Part shown: piece by piece, positions 16,312 through 24,827 of the stretch | How the letters are laid out: every line of letters starts with the position of its first letter | Position numbering within the stretch: the stretch's first letter is position 1 | Assembly: GCF_017976235.1 (NCBI RefSeq) | Contig: NZ_JACVHC010000009.1 | Span: 1-64,000, forward strand | Source of the DNA: Pseudomonas anatoliensis | GTDB lineage: Bacteria > Pseudomonadota > Gammaproteobacteria > Pseudomonadales > Pseudomonadaceae | Length of the DNA stretch: 64,000 nucleotides | Reading direction: 5' to 3' | Program-made: the position numbers and the translations under genes | Notes under the pieces: model-generated | The model's database searches: none | What the model was told of the DNA's origin: nothing | The model's input: only the letters and a program-made list of their open reading frames with translations

Positions 16312-17617
16312 AAAGTTCAGCGATCGAGAGCTGTTCCGTCAGCGCCAGTTCCTCGGTTTTAAGGGCGTAATAACTGTCGAGCAACGGTTTGGGCAGCCAT
16401 TCGTTGAGGGCTGCACTGTCGCGCAGGCAATCCAGTGCCTGAGCCAGCGAGGCGGGCAGTGCAACGATGCCCCGCGCCTGACGTTGCTCGTCATTGAGTG
16501 AATCGGGAATTTCATTGGTGATTGCGTTCAGCGCCAGACGCTGTTCGATGCCCAGTCGTCCGGCGATCAGCAGCACAGCCATCGCCAGATGCGGCGAGGC
16601 GGTGGCGTCCATGGCGCGAAATTCCAGGTTGAACTGCTTCGCCACGGATTTGCTGCCCAACGTCGAGGTCGGGCAGATGCGCAACGCCGCTTCGCGGTTC
16701 TGTTGCCCCAGGCAGGCGTAAGAGGCGCTCCAGTGATGTGGCTGCAAGCGCTCGTACGAGAGCGGTGTCGGTGCGGTGATTGCACACAGCGCCGGCAAGT
16801 AATGCAGGATTCCCGCCGCCCAATGCTGGCCGAGGCTCGACAGACCATTGCTGGTGCCTGCGTCATAGAGCATCGGCTGGCCGTCCAGATCGAGCAGGCT
16901 GACGTGCAGGTGCACGCCGTTGCACATCGCCTCAGCGGCAGTCTTAGGTGCGAAGCTCAGGTCCAGGCCCATTTGCCGGGCGATCTCACGGGCGATTTCG
17001 CGCACGTTCACCGCGCGGTCTGCGGCCGCGACCCCCAGCGCTGGTCGGCAAGTGATTTCGAATTGATGCTTGCCGTACTCGGGCAGAAACATCTCCGGCT
17101 CGACGCCGCCGGCACGCAGAGCGCTGAGCAGCCAGCCGCCGAACTCGGCGCCCTGGCGCTGGGCTTCGAGCGAGAACGCCGGAGGTTCGGGAAGGTCTGC
17201 ATGCAGGTTGAATTCGTGTTCGAACGCGGCGTTGACCTGCAAGCCCAAATCGTCGCGGTAACGCTCGACCTCATCGCGCAGCAGCGTGCGCGGGCAGGCG
17301 CCGAATGGCTGGCCATCGGTTTCGCGAAGATCGCCGTGGATGAAGTCCAGCGGCGGGGCGTTGGCATCCGGCCCGTTGCTCACGGTGACGCGGCTGCTCA
17401 GATCCGGAACCAGGCGCAAGTCGCCATAAGCGCCCCACGGGCTGGTCGAAGCGATGGAATCCTGCGGGGTCAGGGCGCTGTTGGCTGGCACCCAGCCACA
17501 ACCGGGGGCTTGGTAATGCTCAAGTTCGTCGGTGGGGAACGAGCGGCCACGGGTAATGCCGATCAGGTCAGTGGTGACGATAGTGGTCATCGGCAGCGGC
17601 GTCAGACGGGCGCTCAT
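16286..17617 (-). CDS. Glutamine synthetase-like ligase (gamma-glutamyl-amide type)
   Basis: 443 aa, type-I-like glutamine synthetase fold with NAAFEHEFNLH (metal Glu region, about 128-138), EYGKHQFEITCRP, NGVHLHVSLLD (about 237-247) and NREAALRICP with SKSVAKQFNLEFRAMDATASPHLAMA (about 335-360). It lacks the strict GlnA signatures and resembles GlnA-like/PuuA enzymes that ligate glutamate to amines. Overlap of ATGA with the isochorismatase-like gene and 26 nt with the next gene indicates a tightly coupled operon. Substrate is unknown. Confidence 0.82.
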   Translation of the reverse strand: MSARLTPLPMTTIVTTDLIGITRGRSFPTDELEHYQAPGCGWVPANSALTPQDSIASTSPWGAYGDLRLVPDLSSRVTVSNGPDANAPPLDFIHGDLRETDGQPFGACPRTLLRDEVERYRDDLGLQVNAAFEHEFNLHADLPEPPAFSLEAQRQGAEFGGWLLSALRAGGVEPEMFLPEYGKHQFEITCRPALGVAAADRAVNVREIAREIARQMGLDLSFAPKTAAEAMCNGVHLHVSLLDLDGQPMLYDAGTSNGLSSLGQHWAAGILHYLPALCAITAPTPLSYERLQPHHWSASYACLGQQNREAALRICPTSTLGSKSVAKQFNLEFRAMDATASPHLAMAVLLIAGRLGIEQRLALNAITNEIPDSLNDEQRQARGIVALPASLAQALDCLRDSAALNEWLPKPLLDSYYALKTEELALTEQLSIAELCEHYARVY

Positions 17618-18258
17618 GGCTGCATCTCCTGCAACCGCCCGAGAACGGTGTCGGTGTCGGTGATCCAGCAGTAACCCTTGATCGCGTTAAGGCACGCGTG
17701 ATGGCGTTCGGCAGTGCGGGTGGCGCAGGCGTCCTCGACCAGGGTCACCAGATAACCGCGGTCGGCAGCGTCGCGCACGGCCATGTCCACGCACTGATCG
17801 GTAACGATCCCGGCGATGATCAAATGGCGGGTCGCGAGGTTGCGCAGCACATAGTCGATGTTGGTCGAGTTGAAGACCCCGGACGAGGTTTTCGGCAAGA
17901 AGATTTCGTTTTCTGCGGGCGTCAGTTCGGCGATGATCTGTGCCTGCGGGCTGCCTTTGGGGACGTTCAGATTCGACAGTTTGTGGTCCAGCGAACGGTC
18001 GCGGCCATCGGCGGTAAGGCTCTCGATGACGGTGTGCAGCACGTTCTGCTGCGCCTCGCGAAAGCCATTCAGCAGGCGTTGTTGATTAGGCACGACCTGC
18101 GTCTGGACGCGGTTCAGAAAGTATTCGCCATCCGGACTTGTGAGGTGAGGTTCAAACTGCGGATCGAGCCAGGCGCGCTGCATGTCCACCAGCAACAAGG
18201 CTGTGTGGTCGGTGACAAATGGCAGGTCTCGCGACGAGCGGTGTGGAAGGGTGAACAT
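17614..18258 (-). CDS. Isochorismatase-family cysteine hydrolase
   Basis: 214 aa. The catalytic triad of the family is visible: Asp in ALLLVDMQRAW (about 25), Lys in FLPKTSSGVF (about 122) and Cys in GIVTDQCVDMAVRDA (about 157). Such hydrolases cleave amides or ureido compounds (for example N-carbamoyl amines, nicotinamide) as well as isochorismate. It is the second gene of the operon, 2 nt after rpiR's stop codon and overlapping the next gene by 4 nt. No siderophore genes are nearby, so an amidase role is more likely. Confidence 0.83.
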   Translation of the reverse strand: MFTLPHRSSRDLPFVTDHTALLLVDMQRAWLDPQFEPHLTSPDGEYFLNRVQTQVVPNQQRLLNGFREAQQNVLHTVIESLTADGRDRSLDHKLSNLNVPKGSPQAQIIAELTPAENEIFLPKTSSGVFNSTNIDYVLRNLATRHLIIAGIVTDQCVDMAVRDAADRGYLVTLVEDACATRTAERHHACLNAIKGYCWITDTDTVLGRLQEMQP

Positions 18259-18260
18259 CC

Positions 18261-19115
18261 TTATTTATCCTCCAGAAGGTGCGTATTGAAGTCGTTGCGC
18301 AGGGCGTCGATGCCTTCCAGGCGATCGGCCAGATTCGTGGTGCGCAGGGTCAGGCTGGCGATCAGTGCTTCGACTTGCGCCAGCGCCGGCACCATGGTGT
18401 CGAACGGCGAGGCCGACTCTACGGGGGCGCTGATAATCAGGTCGGCCAGTTCGCGCAGTGGCGAGGCGTAGATGTCGGTGAAGAGCACCACTCGCGCGTT
18501 GTTGTTTTTCGCCGCGCTGGCCACGCGCAGGGCCTGGGACTGGTAGCGGCGATAGTCAAACAGCAGCACCACATCCTGGCGTTGCAGATCGAACAGGCGA
18601 TCGGGCAGTTGCGCGTTGTCTTCCAGTGCAAAGCAGCCGGTGCGCAGCAGGCGCAAGTGATTGAGCAAGTAGCTCGCCAGCAGGCTGCTGAAGCGTCCGC
18701 CGAAGCAGTGCACCTGATGCCGGGTATCGAGTAGCCAATCCGTGAGGATGCGCACGTCTTCGGGTTGAGTCAGCGATTGCGTTTCAACCAGCAGGCGATG
18801 GCTGTCGGCCAGATAATGACCCCAGGCGTCGTCCTTGTTTTGCTGGGCACGAGGTTGCAGCAGGGTGCGTGGTGAGCGCAGGCGATGATCCATGTCGCTG
18901 AGTAGCGCATCCTGGAACTCGGCGTAACCGCCGAAACCGAGTTTTTTCACCAGGCGCACGATGGTCGGGTCGCTGACGCCGGCGTGTTCGGCCAGACGTG
19001 CCATTGGTCCCAGACCGTTGCGTGGGTATTGATCAAGCAGGGCGCGAACGACTTTGCGTTCTGACGGTGTCAGATCGAGGCCGGGATCGGTGATCAGGTC
19101 TCTGAGAGGGGGCAT
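18261..19115 (-). CDS. MurR/RpiR-family transcriptional regulator
   Basis: 284 aa. N-terminal HTH_6 domain (SERKVVRALLDQYP, then HAGVSDPTIVRLVKKLGFGGYAEFQ, residues ~18-70) and a C-terminal SIS sugar-phosphate-binding-like domain (QVHCFGGRFSSLLASYL, VLLFDYRRYQ). Start is the ATG at 19115 with AGGAG 6 nt upstream, rather than the longer frame. It is the first gene of the cluster and probably controls it. Two copies of TGTAAC-N4-GCTACA lie in its upstream region and are candidate binding sites. Confidence 0.88.
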   Translation of the reverse strand: MPPLRDLITDPGLDLTPSERKVVRALLDQYPRNGLGPMARLAEHAGVSDPTIVRLVKKLGFGGYAEFQDALLSDMDHRLRSPRTLLQPRAQQNKDDAWGHYLADSHRLLVETQSLTQPEDVRILTDWLLDTRHQVHCFGGRFSSLLASYLLNHLRLLRTGCFALEDNAQLPDRLFDLQRQDVVLLFDYRRYQSQALRVASAAKNNNARVVLFTDIYASPLRELADLIISAPVESASPFDTMVPALAQVEALIASLTLRTTNLADRLEGIDALRNDFNTHLLEDK

Positions 19116-19175
19116 CCTGGCTCCTGCTGGATGGGTGTGTCGAATTCGTTTCACAATCCGTTAAAACAGTATTTA

Positions 19176-19191
19176 TGTAACTGACGCTACA
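19176..19191. promoter_or_regulatory. Candidate operator TGTAAC-N4-GCTACA, copy 1
   Basis: TGTAAC-TGAC-GCTACA, 60 nt upstream of the rpiR-type start codon. It shares all twelve fixed bases with a second copy 72 bp away. The outer TGTA/TACA is symmetric. Confidence 0.5.
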
Positions 19192-19247
19192 TGTCTAGTG
19201 AATTTTTCAGTGTGTTGAAAAGGCCCTGAAATGGGGCAAGATGCTTG

Positions 19248-19263
19248 TGTAACAAGGGCTACA
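19248..19263. promoter_or_regulatory. Candidate operator TGTAAC-N4-GCTACA, copy 2
   Basis: TGTAAC-AAGG-GCTACA, in the intergenic region between the rpiR-type gene and the divergent phosphatase gene. Spacing to copy 1 would permit looping or dual control. The remaining sequence of this 330-nt gap (19116-19445) shows no other clear signal. Confidence 0.5.
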
Positions 19264-19445
19264 CGGTTGGCGACAAGCTTTGTAGTCCATCGCCCATGGG
19301 CATGTCAGACATTGCCGATTTTTTGGCATCTTAAAGTGATAAGGCGATGCAGCTAACAGCCTTGAAGCCCTTGATGTACGGCACAATTGCCCACTAACCG
19401 GCATTGCGCCGTTGTTTTTCATGACTCTCGACAGAGTGATTGATT

Positions 19446-20015
19446 GTGCACACCACCCGTTTGACCCTGATGTGCCATGCGCGAACCGTCGCACAAAAAC
19501 TGGCGCGTTTTCCTACGAATGAGCCTGTTGAAAATATCGGCCTGGCTTCTGACGTATTGGCTGCGCGCTTCGACGCCTCACGGCGCCTGATCTGTGCGCC
19601 TGAACTGCGTACACGTCAGACCGCCGCGTGGTTGGGTGCTGACGCACATATTGATCAAGCGCTGCGCGATTGCGATTGGGGGCAGTGGCACGGGCAGGCG
19701 ATCAAGGATCTGCAACGCTCGCAAACCGCGGCGCTACAGGAATGGCTGGAAGATCCGCACGCCACGCCCCATGGCGGTGAATCGATCGCGCAGGTGTGCG
19801 AGCGCGTGTCGAGGTGGCTGGTCAGTCTGCAAACCACGCCGGGGCACGTGGTGGCGGTCACGCATCCGTTCATCATCCGTGCTGCGTTGATTCACGTTAT
19901 GCAGGGCTCGGCGTTTCATGACATTGATGTCGAGCCGTTGTCAGCGGTTGAACTGCGCTTCACCGGGCGCTGGCGGCTACGCTTGCCAGGTCACGACATT
20001 GAAGGAACACGCTGA
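19446..20015 (+). CDS. Histidine phosphatase-family protein (CobC-like), RHG motif altered
   Basis: 189 aa from GTG 19446 (AGAG 8 nt upstream; a TTG at 19440 is an alternative). It has the phosphoglycerate-mutase-like fold: the N-terminal motif reads LMCHART where the family has RHG, so the catalytic His is kept but the preceding Arg is Cys. GGES with the acid and the second His in VAVTHPFIIRAAL are present. It overlaps cobF by one base (TGATG), so a role in cobalamin assembly (alpha-ribazole phosphatase-like) is inferred from context. Activity is uncertain because of the altered motif. Confidence 0.7.
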   Translation: MHTTRLTLMCHARTVAQKLARFPTNEPVENIGLASDVLAARFDASRRLICAPELRTRQTAAWLGADAHIDQALRDCDWGQWHGQAIKDLQRSQTAALQEWLEDPHATPHGGESIAQVCERVSRWLVSLQTTPGHVVAVTHPFIIRAALIHVMQGSAFHDIDVEPLSAVELRFTGRWRLRLPGHDIEGTR

Positions 20016-20770
20016 TGAAGCAGCTGCTGGTGATCGGTATCGGCGCCGGTAATCCGGACTACATCACGATGCAGGCGGTGAAAGCGCTGAATCGGGTGGA
20101 TGTGTTCTTTTTGCTGGATAAGGGCCAGAGCAAGGACAAATTGATCGATCTGCGTCGCGAGATTTGTCAGCGCTATATCACCGATCCAGCGTATCGCTTC
20201 GTCGAAGCCCACAGCCCGGAACGCGAGCGCGGCGACGTGGACTACATCGCCAGCGTCGATGATCTGAACCGCGCCAAGCAGCAAACCTTCGAACGGCTGA
20301 TCAACGACGAATTGTCTGACGGGGAGTGCGGCGGTTTTCTGGTGTGGGGCGATCCGGCGTTGTACGACAGCACCCTTCGCATCCTGCACGCGATTCTGGC
20401 CTCGGGTCGCTGTGCCTTCGAGTTTGAAGTGATGCCCGGGATTACCAGCGTTCAGGCCTTGGCGGCGCAGCACAAGGTGCCGTTGAATACCATCGGCCGC
20501 TCCGTTGAAATCACCACTGGCCGGCGCCTGGCGGCAGGGCAGGTAAGTGATGCCGACAGTTTGGTGGTGATGCTCGATGCCGAAGATTCCTACCACCACG
20601 TGGCTGATCTGCAGACAGAGATTTTTTGGGGGGCTTACCTGGGCACGCCGGATGAGATCTTGATCAGCGGCAAACTTTGCGATGTGGCGGATGAAATCGA
20701 GCGGGTGCGCAAGGCTGCGCGGTTGGAGCATGGATGGATCATGGATACGTATTTGCTGCGCAAGCCCTAG
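20015..20770 (+). CDS. cobF: Precorrin-6A synthase (deacetylating) CobF
   Basis: 251 aa tetrapyrrole methylase. Motifs: LLVIGIGAGNPDYITMQAVKAL at the N-terminus, FLVWGDPALYDSTLRIL (the GDP motif, about 107-123), FEVMPGITSVQALAAQHKVPLN (SAM/substrate loop). It methylates precorrin-5 at C-1 and removes the acetyl group, in the aerobic cobalamin pathway. Translationally coupled to the upstream phosphatase. Other cob genes are not in the window, as is usual for Pseudomonas where cobF is separate. Confidence 0.9.
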   Translation: MKQLLVIGIGAGNPDYITMQAVKALNRVDVFFLLDKGQSKDKLIDLRREICQRYITDPAYRFVEAHSPERERGDVDYIASVDDLNRAKQQTFERLINDELSDGECGGFLVWGDPALYDSTLRILHAILASGRCAFEFEVMPGITSVQALAAQHKVPLNTIGRSVEITTGRRLAAGQVSDADSLVVMLDAEDSYHHVADLQTEIFWGAYLGTPDEILISGKLCDVADEIERVRKAARLEHGWIMDTYLLRKP

Positions 20771-20797
20771 ATCTTTGGTGCTTGAATGGGCCCCTTT

Positions 20798-20818
20798 GCG
20801 AGCAAGCTCGCTCCCACA
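20798..20818. repeat. Solitary REP half-element
   Basis: GCGAGCAAGCTCGCTCCCACA, a single REP hairpin directly followed by a full REPIN of another family. Confidence 0.7.
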
Positions 20819-20825
20819 TCGACCT

Positions 20826-20930
20826 CTGTAGGAGCTGTCGAGTGAAACGAGGCTGCGATCTTTTGATCTTGTTTTTCAAGAGCAAGATCAAAAGATCGCC
20901 GCCTTCGGCAGCTCCTACAGTTGATCAGTG
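20826..20930. repeat. REPIN-type inverted repeat with variant left arm
   Basis: Left arm TGTAGGAGCTGTCGAGTGAA then CGAGGCTGCGATC, right arm GCCTTCGGCAGCTCCTACAG. It lies between convergent cobF and atoB; the rest of the gap to 21031 is unremarkable. Confidence 0.85.
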
Positions 20931-21031
20931 TCGTACACAAATCTTGCGGCGAACATTGATCCCCTAAGGATCTGTGTGCTGGGGAGACAGCGAGCGGATG
21001 TCGTGGATCCGCCCGCGGTCGGTAGTGCTCT

Positions 21032-22213
21032 TTATGCGCGTTCCAGCGCCAGGGCCACGCCCTGTCCGCCGCCGATGCACAGGGTCGCGAGACCTTTTTT
21101 CGCATCACGCTTGATCATTTCATGCAGCAAGGTCACCAGCACCCGGCAACCCGACGCACCGATCGGGTGACCCAGCGCGATGGCGCCGCCGTTGACGTTG
21201 ACCTTGTCCAGATCCCATTGCAGATCCTTGGCCACGGCCAGCGATTGCGCGGCGAAGGCTTCGTTGGCTTCGATCAGATCGAGTTGCTCGATTGACCAAC
21301 CCGCCTTGTCCAGGCAGCGGCGGGTGGCCGACACCGGGCCGATGCCCATGATCGCCGGGTCAACGCCCGCGTTGGCGTAGGCAGCGATGGTCGCCAGTAC
21401 TGGCAGGCCCAGGGATTTGGCTTTTTCGGCGCTCATCAGGATTACCGCAGCGGCGCCGTCGTTCAGCGACGATGCGTTGCCAGCAGTGACGCTGCCGTCC
21501 TTTTTGAACGCCGGGCGCAGTTTGGCCAGCGATTCAGCGGTGGTCTCACCACGCGGTTGTTCGTCGACCTTGAAAGCGACCGGATCGCCTTTGCGCTGCG
21601 GGATCAGGATCGGGGTGATTTCATCGACAAAACGACCGGCCTCGATGGCGGCAGCGGCTTTGCGCTGGGAGGCGGCAGCGAAGGCGTCCTGCTGTTCGCG
21701 GCTGATCTCGTATTTGTCGACGAGGTTTTCCGCGGTGATGCCCATGTGGTAATCGTTGAACGCATCCCACAGGCCATCGCTGATCATGGTGTCGACGATT
21801 TGCGCGTGACCCATGCGCAGACCGGTGCGCGCGCCCGGCATTACGTAGTTGGACAGGCTCATGTTTTCCTGGCCGCCGGCGATAATCACGTCGGCGTCAC
21901 CGCAACGGATCGCTTGGGCACCGAGGTGCAAAGCCTTGAGGCCCGAGCCGCAGACCTTGTTCAGGGTCATGGCCGGCACCGCGTGGGGCAAGCCAGCCTT
22001 GATGGCGGCCTGACGCGCCGGGTTCTGGCCGGCGCCGGCGGTCAGTACCTGGCCCATGATCACTTCATCGACCTGCGCACCGTCCAGACCGGTCTGTTCG
22101 AGCAACTGGCGAATCACCGCTGCGCCCAGATCAACCGCGGATACGCTGGCCAGGGAACCCTGGAAACTGCCGATCGCGGTACGCGTAGCGGCAACAATGA
22201 CGACGTCTTGCAT
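21032..22213 (-). CDS. atoB: Acetyl-CoA C-acetyltransferase (thiolase)
   Basis: 393 aa degradative thiolase. Nucleophilic Cys in NKVCGSGLKALHLGAQ (about 88), His in EANEAFAAQ region and the C-terminal catalytic pair GGAIALGHPIGASG and CIGGGQGVA (about 346-382). It cleaves acetoacetyl-CoA to two acetyl-CoA. Start is the ATG at 22213 (GAGGAA 7 nt upstream); the frame is open five codons further. It is the last gene of dhcA-dhcB-atoB, 11 nt after dhcB, so acetoacetate activated by the CoA-transferase feeds straight into it. Confidence 0.93.
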   Translation of the reverse strand: MQDVVIVAATRTAIGSFQGSLASVSAVDLGAAVIRQLLEQTGLDGAQVDEVIMGQVLTAGAGQNPARQAAIKAGLPHAVPAMTLNKVCGSGLKALHLGAQAIRCGDADVIIAGGQENMSLSNYVMPGARTGLRMGHAQIVDTMISDGLWDAFNDYHMGITAENLVDKYEISREQQDAFAAASQRKAAAAIEAGRFVDEITPILIPQRKGDPVAFKVDEQPRGETTAESLAKLRPAFKKDGSVTAGNASSLNDGAAAVILMSAEKAKSLGLPVLATIAAYANAGVDPAIMGIGPVSATRRCLDKAGWSIEQLDLIEANEAFAAQSLAVAKDLQWDLDKVNVNGGAIALGHPIGASGCRVLVTLLHEMIKRDAKKGLATLCIGGGQGVALALERA

Positions 22214-22224
22214 TTTCAAATTCC

Positions 22225-22890
22225 TCACTGGGCAGCGAACTGCATTTCCGGCACATGATCAGGCACGATCAGTTTACCGGCGGTTTTGGCCACGATCTCT
22301 TCAACGCTGACACCCGGCGCGCGTTCTTTGAGAATGAATGCACCGTTCTCGATTTCCAGATAGGCGAGGTCGGTCAGCACACGCTTGATGCACCCGGCGC
22401 CGGTCAGCGGCAGGCTGCAACGGGCTAATAGTTTGGACTCACCGTCCTTGGACGCGTGGGTCATGATGACGATGATGTTGTCTGCGCCAGCTACCAGGTC
22501 CATCGCGCCGCCCATGCCTTTGACCAGTTTGCCGGGGATCATCCACGAGGCGATATTGCCTTCGACGTCCACCTCAAACGCGCCCAGCACTGTGAGGTCG
22601 ACATGGCCGCCGCGGATCATCGCGAAGGATTCGGCCGAAGAAAAAATCGAAGCGCCGATACGCGCGGTCACGGTTTGCTTGCCGGCGTTGATCATGTCGG
22701 CATCGATGGTTTCTTCAGTAGGAAAAGGACCCATGCCGAGCAGGCCGTTTTCCGACTGCAGCATGACTTCCATGCCTTCGGGGATGTAGTTGGCGACCAG
22801 GGTCGGAATGCCGATGCCGAGGTTGACGTAGTAGCCGTCCTGCATTTCGCGGGCGACGCGCTGAGCCATTTGTTCGCGGGTAAGTGCCAT
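22225..22890 (-). CDS. dhcB: 3-oxoacid/dehydrocarnitine CoA-transferase subunit B
   Basis: 221 aa, family I CoA-transferase beta subunit. Catalytic Glu in QSENGLLGMGPFP (about 48) and VNLGIGIPTLVANYIPEG at the N-terminus. With DhcA it moves CoA to a 3-oxoacid such as acetoacetate or 3-dehydrocarnitine. The gene order regulator, subunit A, subunit B, thiolase equals the P. aeruginosa dhcR-dhcA-dhcB-atoB locus. The gap to dhcA is 24 nt. Whether carnitine or simple ketone bodies are the main substrate is not decided by sequence. Confidence 0.9.
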   Translation of the reverse strand: MALTREQMAQRVAREMQDGYYVNLGIGIPTLVANYIPEGMEVMLQSENGLLGMGPFPTEETIDADMINAGKQTVTARIGASIFSSAESFAMIRGGHVDLTVLGAFEVDVEGNIASWMIPGKLVKGMGGAMDLVAGADNIIVIMTHASKDGESKLLARCSLPLTGAGCIKRVLTDLAYLEIENGAFILKERAPGVSVEEIVAKTAGKLIVPDHVPEMQFAAQ

Positions 22891-22914
22891 GTTGTTGTTC
22901 TCCGTAGGCCTGAA

Positions 22915-23613
22915 TTATTTGCGGATGGTGCGCTGTTCGATGCGTTTTTCGAACGTGCCGCAAATGACCCGGTCGACGTAGATGCCGGGAGTGTGGATGT
23001 GTGCCGGATCCAGCTCGCCGGGCTCGACGATTTCTTCGACTTCGACCACGGTGATTTTGCCGGCGGTGGCGGCCAGCGGATTGAAGTTCTGCGCGGTATG
23101 GCGATAGATGACGTTGCCGAAATGATCGGCTTTCCAGCCTTTGACGATGGCGAAGTCGCCAGTGATGGACTCTTCCATCAGGTACTTGCGACCGTTGAAT
23201 TCACGCACTTCCTTGCCATCGGCCACCGGAGTGCCGACGCCAGTCGCCGTGAAGAAGGCCGGAATGCCAGCCCCGCCTGCACGCATCTTCTCGGCGAGGG
23301 TGCCTTGCGGGGTCAGGGTGACTTCGATTTCGCCTTTGAGCAGTTGCTCTTCGAACAGCTTGTTTTCGCCGACGTACGAGGCGACGACTTTGCTGATCTG
23401 GCGGTCGGTCAGCAGCACGCCGAGGCCAAAACCGTCGACGCCGCAGTTGTTGGAGACGACGGTGAGGTCGCGTGTGCCCTTGCGCTTGATCTCGGCGATC
23501 AGGTTTTCCGGAATCCCACACAGACCGAAGCCGCCAGCGATAACGGTCATGCCGTCTTCAAGCCCGGCGAGGGCTTCCTCATAGGAACTCACGCGCTTGT
23601 CGAAACCTGCCAT
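22915..23613 (-). CDS. dhcA: 3-oxoacid/dehydrocarnitine CoA-transferase subunit A
   Basis: 232 aa, family I CoA-transferase alpha subunit with DGMTVIAGGFGLCGIPENLIAEI (glycine-rich CoA-binding loop, about 19-41), FTATGVGTPVADGKEVREFNGRKYL and GNVIYRHTAQNFNP. Start is the ATG at 23613 with GAGGT upstream; the 73 codons upstream in frame run through a REPIN and are not coding. First gene of the operon, divergent from a LysR-type regulator. Confidence 0.92.
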   Translation of the reverse strand: MAGFDKRVSSYEEALAGLEDGMTVIAGGFGLCGIPENLIAEIKRKGTRDLTVVSNNCGVDGFGLGVLLTDRQISKVVASYVGENKLFEEQLLKGEIEVTLTPQGTLAEKMRAGGAGIPAFFTATGVGTPVADGKEVREFNGRKYLMEESITGDFAIVKGWKADHFGNVIYRHTAQNFNPLAATAGKITVVEVEEIVEPGELDPAHIHTPGIYVDRVICGTFEKRIEQRTIRK

Positions 23614-23782
23614 ATGCACCTCTTTTATTATTTGCGGGCGGCTGGCTAGCCGAATGGTTGGAGTGTCTCGCCGAAGGATATATTTGTTAAGTTGATTTTT
23701 AAGGTTGATTGATAGATAAAACTCAACAATCGCTAAACTCACTGAATCGACGATTTTGCCTAATGGCCGAATCGACGAAATC

Positions 23783-23876
23783 CTGTAGGAGCTGCCGAAG
23801 GCTGCGATCTTTTGATCTTGACCCTTGAACATTCAGAACAAAATCAAAAGATCGCAGCCTTCGGCAGCTCCTACAG
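23783..23876. repeat. REPIN-type inverted repeat, TGTAGGAGCTGCCG family
   Basis: It lies between the divergent dhcA and LysR-type genes. The surrounding gap (23614-23921) also holds a direct repeat GAATCGACGA (23741 and 23769), but no clear promoter was recognised. Confidence 0.85.
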
Positions 23877-23921
23877 TTTTAACCGCGTTCATCCAGGCAG
23901 CATCGCAGGAAGCTATTCAGT

Positions 23922-24797
23922 ATGACCATCAAACAAATCCGTGCCTTTCTCGCCGTCGCCCAGAGCCTGAGTTTTGCCGTGGCCTGCGAGCGGTTGCACC
24001 TGTCGCAATCGGCGCTGAGCCTGACCATCAAAGCCCTGGAAGAGGGCTTGGGTGGACGGCTGTTCAGCCGCAACACGCGCAATGTGGCGTTGACCGCAGA
24101 AGGTGAATCCCTGCTGCCGCTGGCCCGACGCCTGATTGCCGACTGGGACAACGCCGAAGACGAAATGCGTCAGCGCTTCAGCCTGCAACGCGGGCGGGTG
24201 ACGCTGGCGGCAATGCCGTCGTTTGCCGGCAACCTGCTGCCGCCGATCCTCAAGACCTTTCGCGCGCGCTATCCCAACGTCAACGTGACGGTCAACGATG
24301 TGATCAACGAGCAGGTGCTGGAGATGGTGCGCGACCGTCAGGTGGAACTGGGCGTGGCGTTCGAACCGATGCAGAACACCTCGATGACATTCACACCGCT
24401 TTACATGGATCGGTTCGTCGCGGTGGTGCCGCAGGATTCCCCGCTGGCCGCCCGTACCGAGATCGACTGGCAGACGTTGTTACAGGAACCGTTCATTACC
24501 TTGCAGCGGCCGTCCACGGTGCGGGTGATGCTCGAAGAGCACTTGCAGGCGCGGGGCATGAAGTTGCCGGTGGAGTTTGAAAGCCACCAACTGGCAACAG
24601 TCGGGCGGATGGTTGCCAGTGGGCTGGGCGTGAGCGCTGTGCCGGCGCTGTGTGCCGAGCAGATGCAGGAATTGGGTGCGCGCTGCCTGACGTTGAATGA
24701 CTCGGTGGAGCGGGCGATTGGCGTGCTGACTGAACCGGGCAATGAACTGTCGGCGGCGGCGCAGGCACTCTTCGACATCCTCAGGGCTGAGTATTGA
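23922..24797 (+). CDS. dhcR: LysR-family regulator divergent from dhcAB-atoB
   Basis: 291 aa. N-terminal HTH (MTIKQIRAFLAVAQSLSF, HLSQSALSLTIKALEEGLG, residues 1-58) and a type-2 periplasmic-binding effector domain. AGGAAG lies 9 nt before the ATG. The position next to dhcA in opposite orientation is that of P. aeruginosa PA1998, which controls the CoA-transferase operon, so it is likely the local activator. The inducer is unknown. Confidence 0.85.
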   Translation: MTIKQIRAFLAVAQSLSFAVACERLHLSQSALSLTIKALEEGLGGRLFSRNTRNVALTAEGESLLPLARRLIADWDNAEDEMRQRFSLQRGRVTLAAMPSFAGNLLPPILKTFRARYPNVNVTVNDVINEQVLEMVRDRQVELGVAFEPMQNTSMTFTPLYMDRFVAVVPQDSPLAARTEIDWQTLLQEPFITLQRPSTVRVMLEEHLQARGMKLPVEFESHQLATVGRMVASGLGVSAVPALCAEQMQELGARCLTLNDSVERAIGVLTEPGNELSAAAQALFDILRAEY

Positions 24798-24799
24798 AC

Positions 24800-24827
24800 G
24801 CTGCCGCAGGCTGCGATCTTTTGATCT
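24800..24827. repeat. Half REPIN (single arm)
   Basis: GCTGCCGCAGGCTGCGATC then TTTTGATCT with no inverted partner, immediately after the LysR stop codon. It looks like a decayed copy of the common family. Confidence 0.75.

Noticed and set aside
16286..17617. Housekeeping GlnA glutamine synthetase
   Set aside because: Diverged motifs and operon context with hydrolases and permease indicate a GlnA-like ligase with another acceptor.
20767..21108. 113-residue frame between cobF and atoB
   Set aside because: Lies across a REPIN and the 3' end of atoB; repeat-derived.
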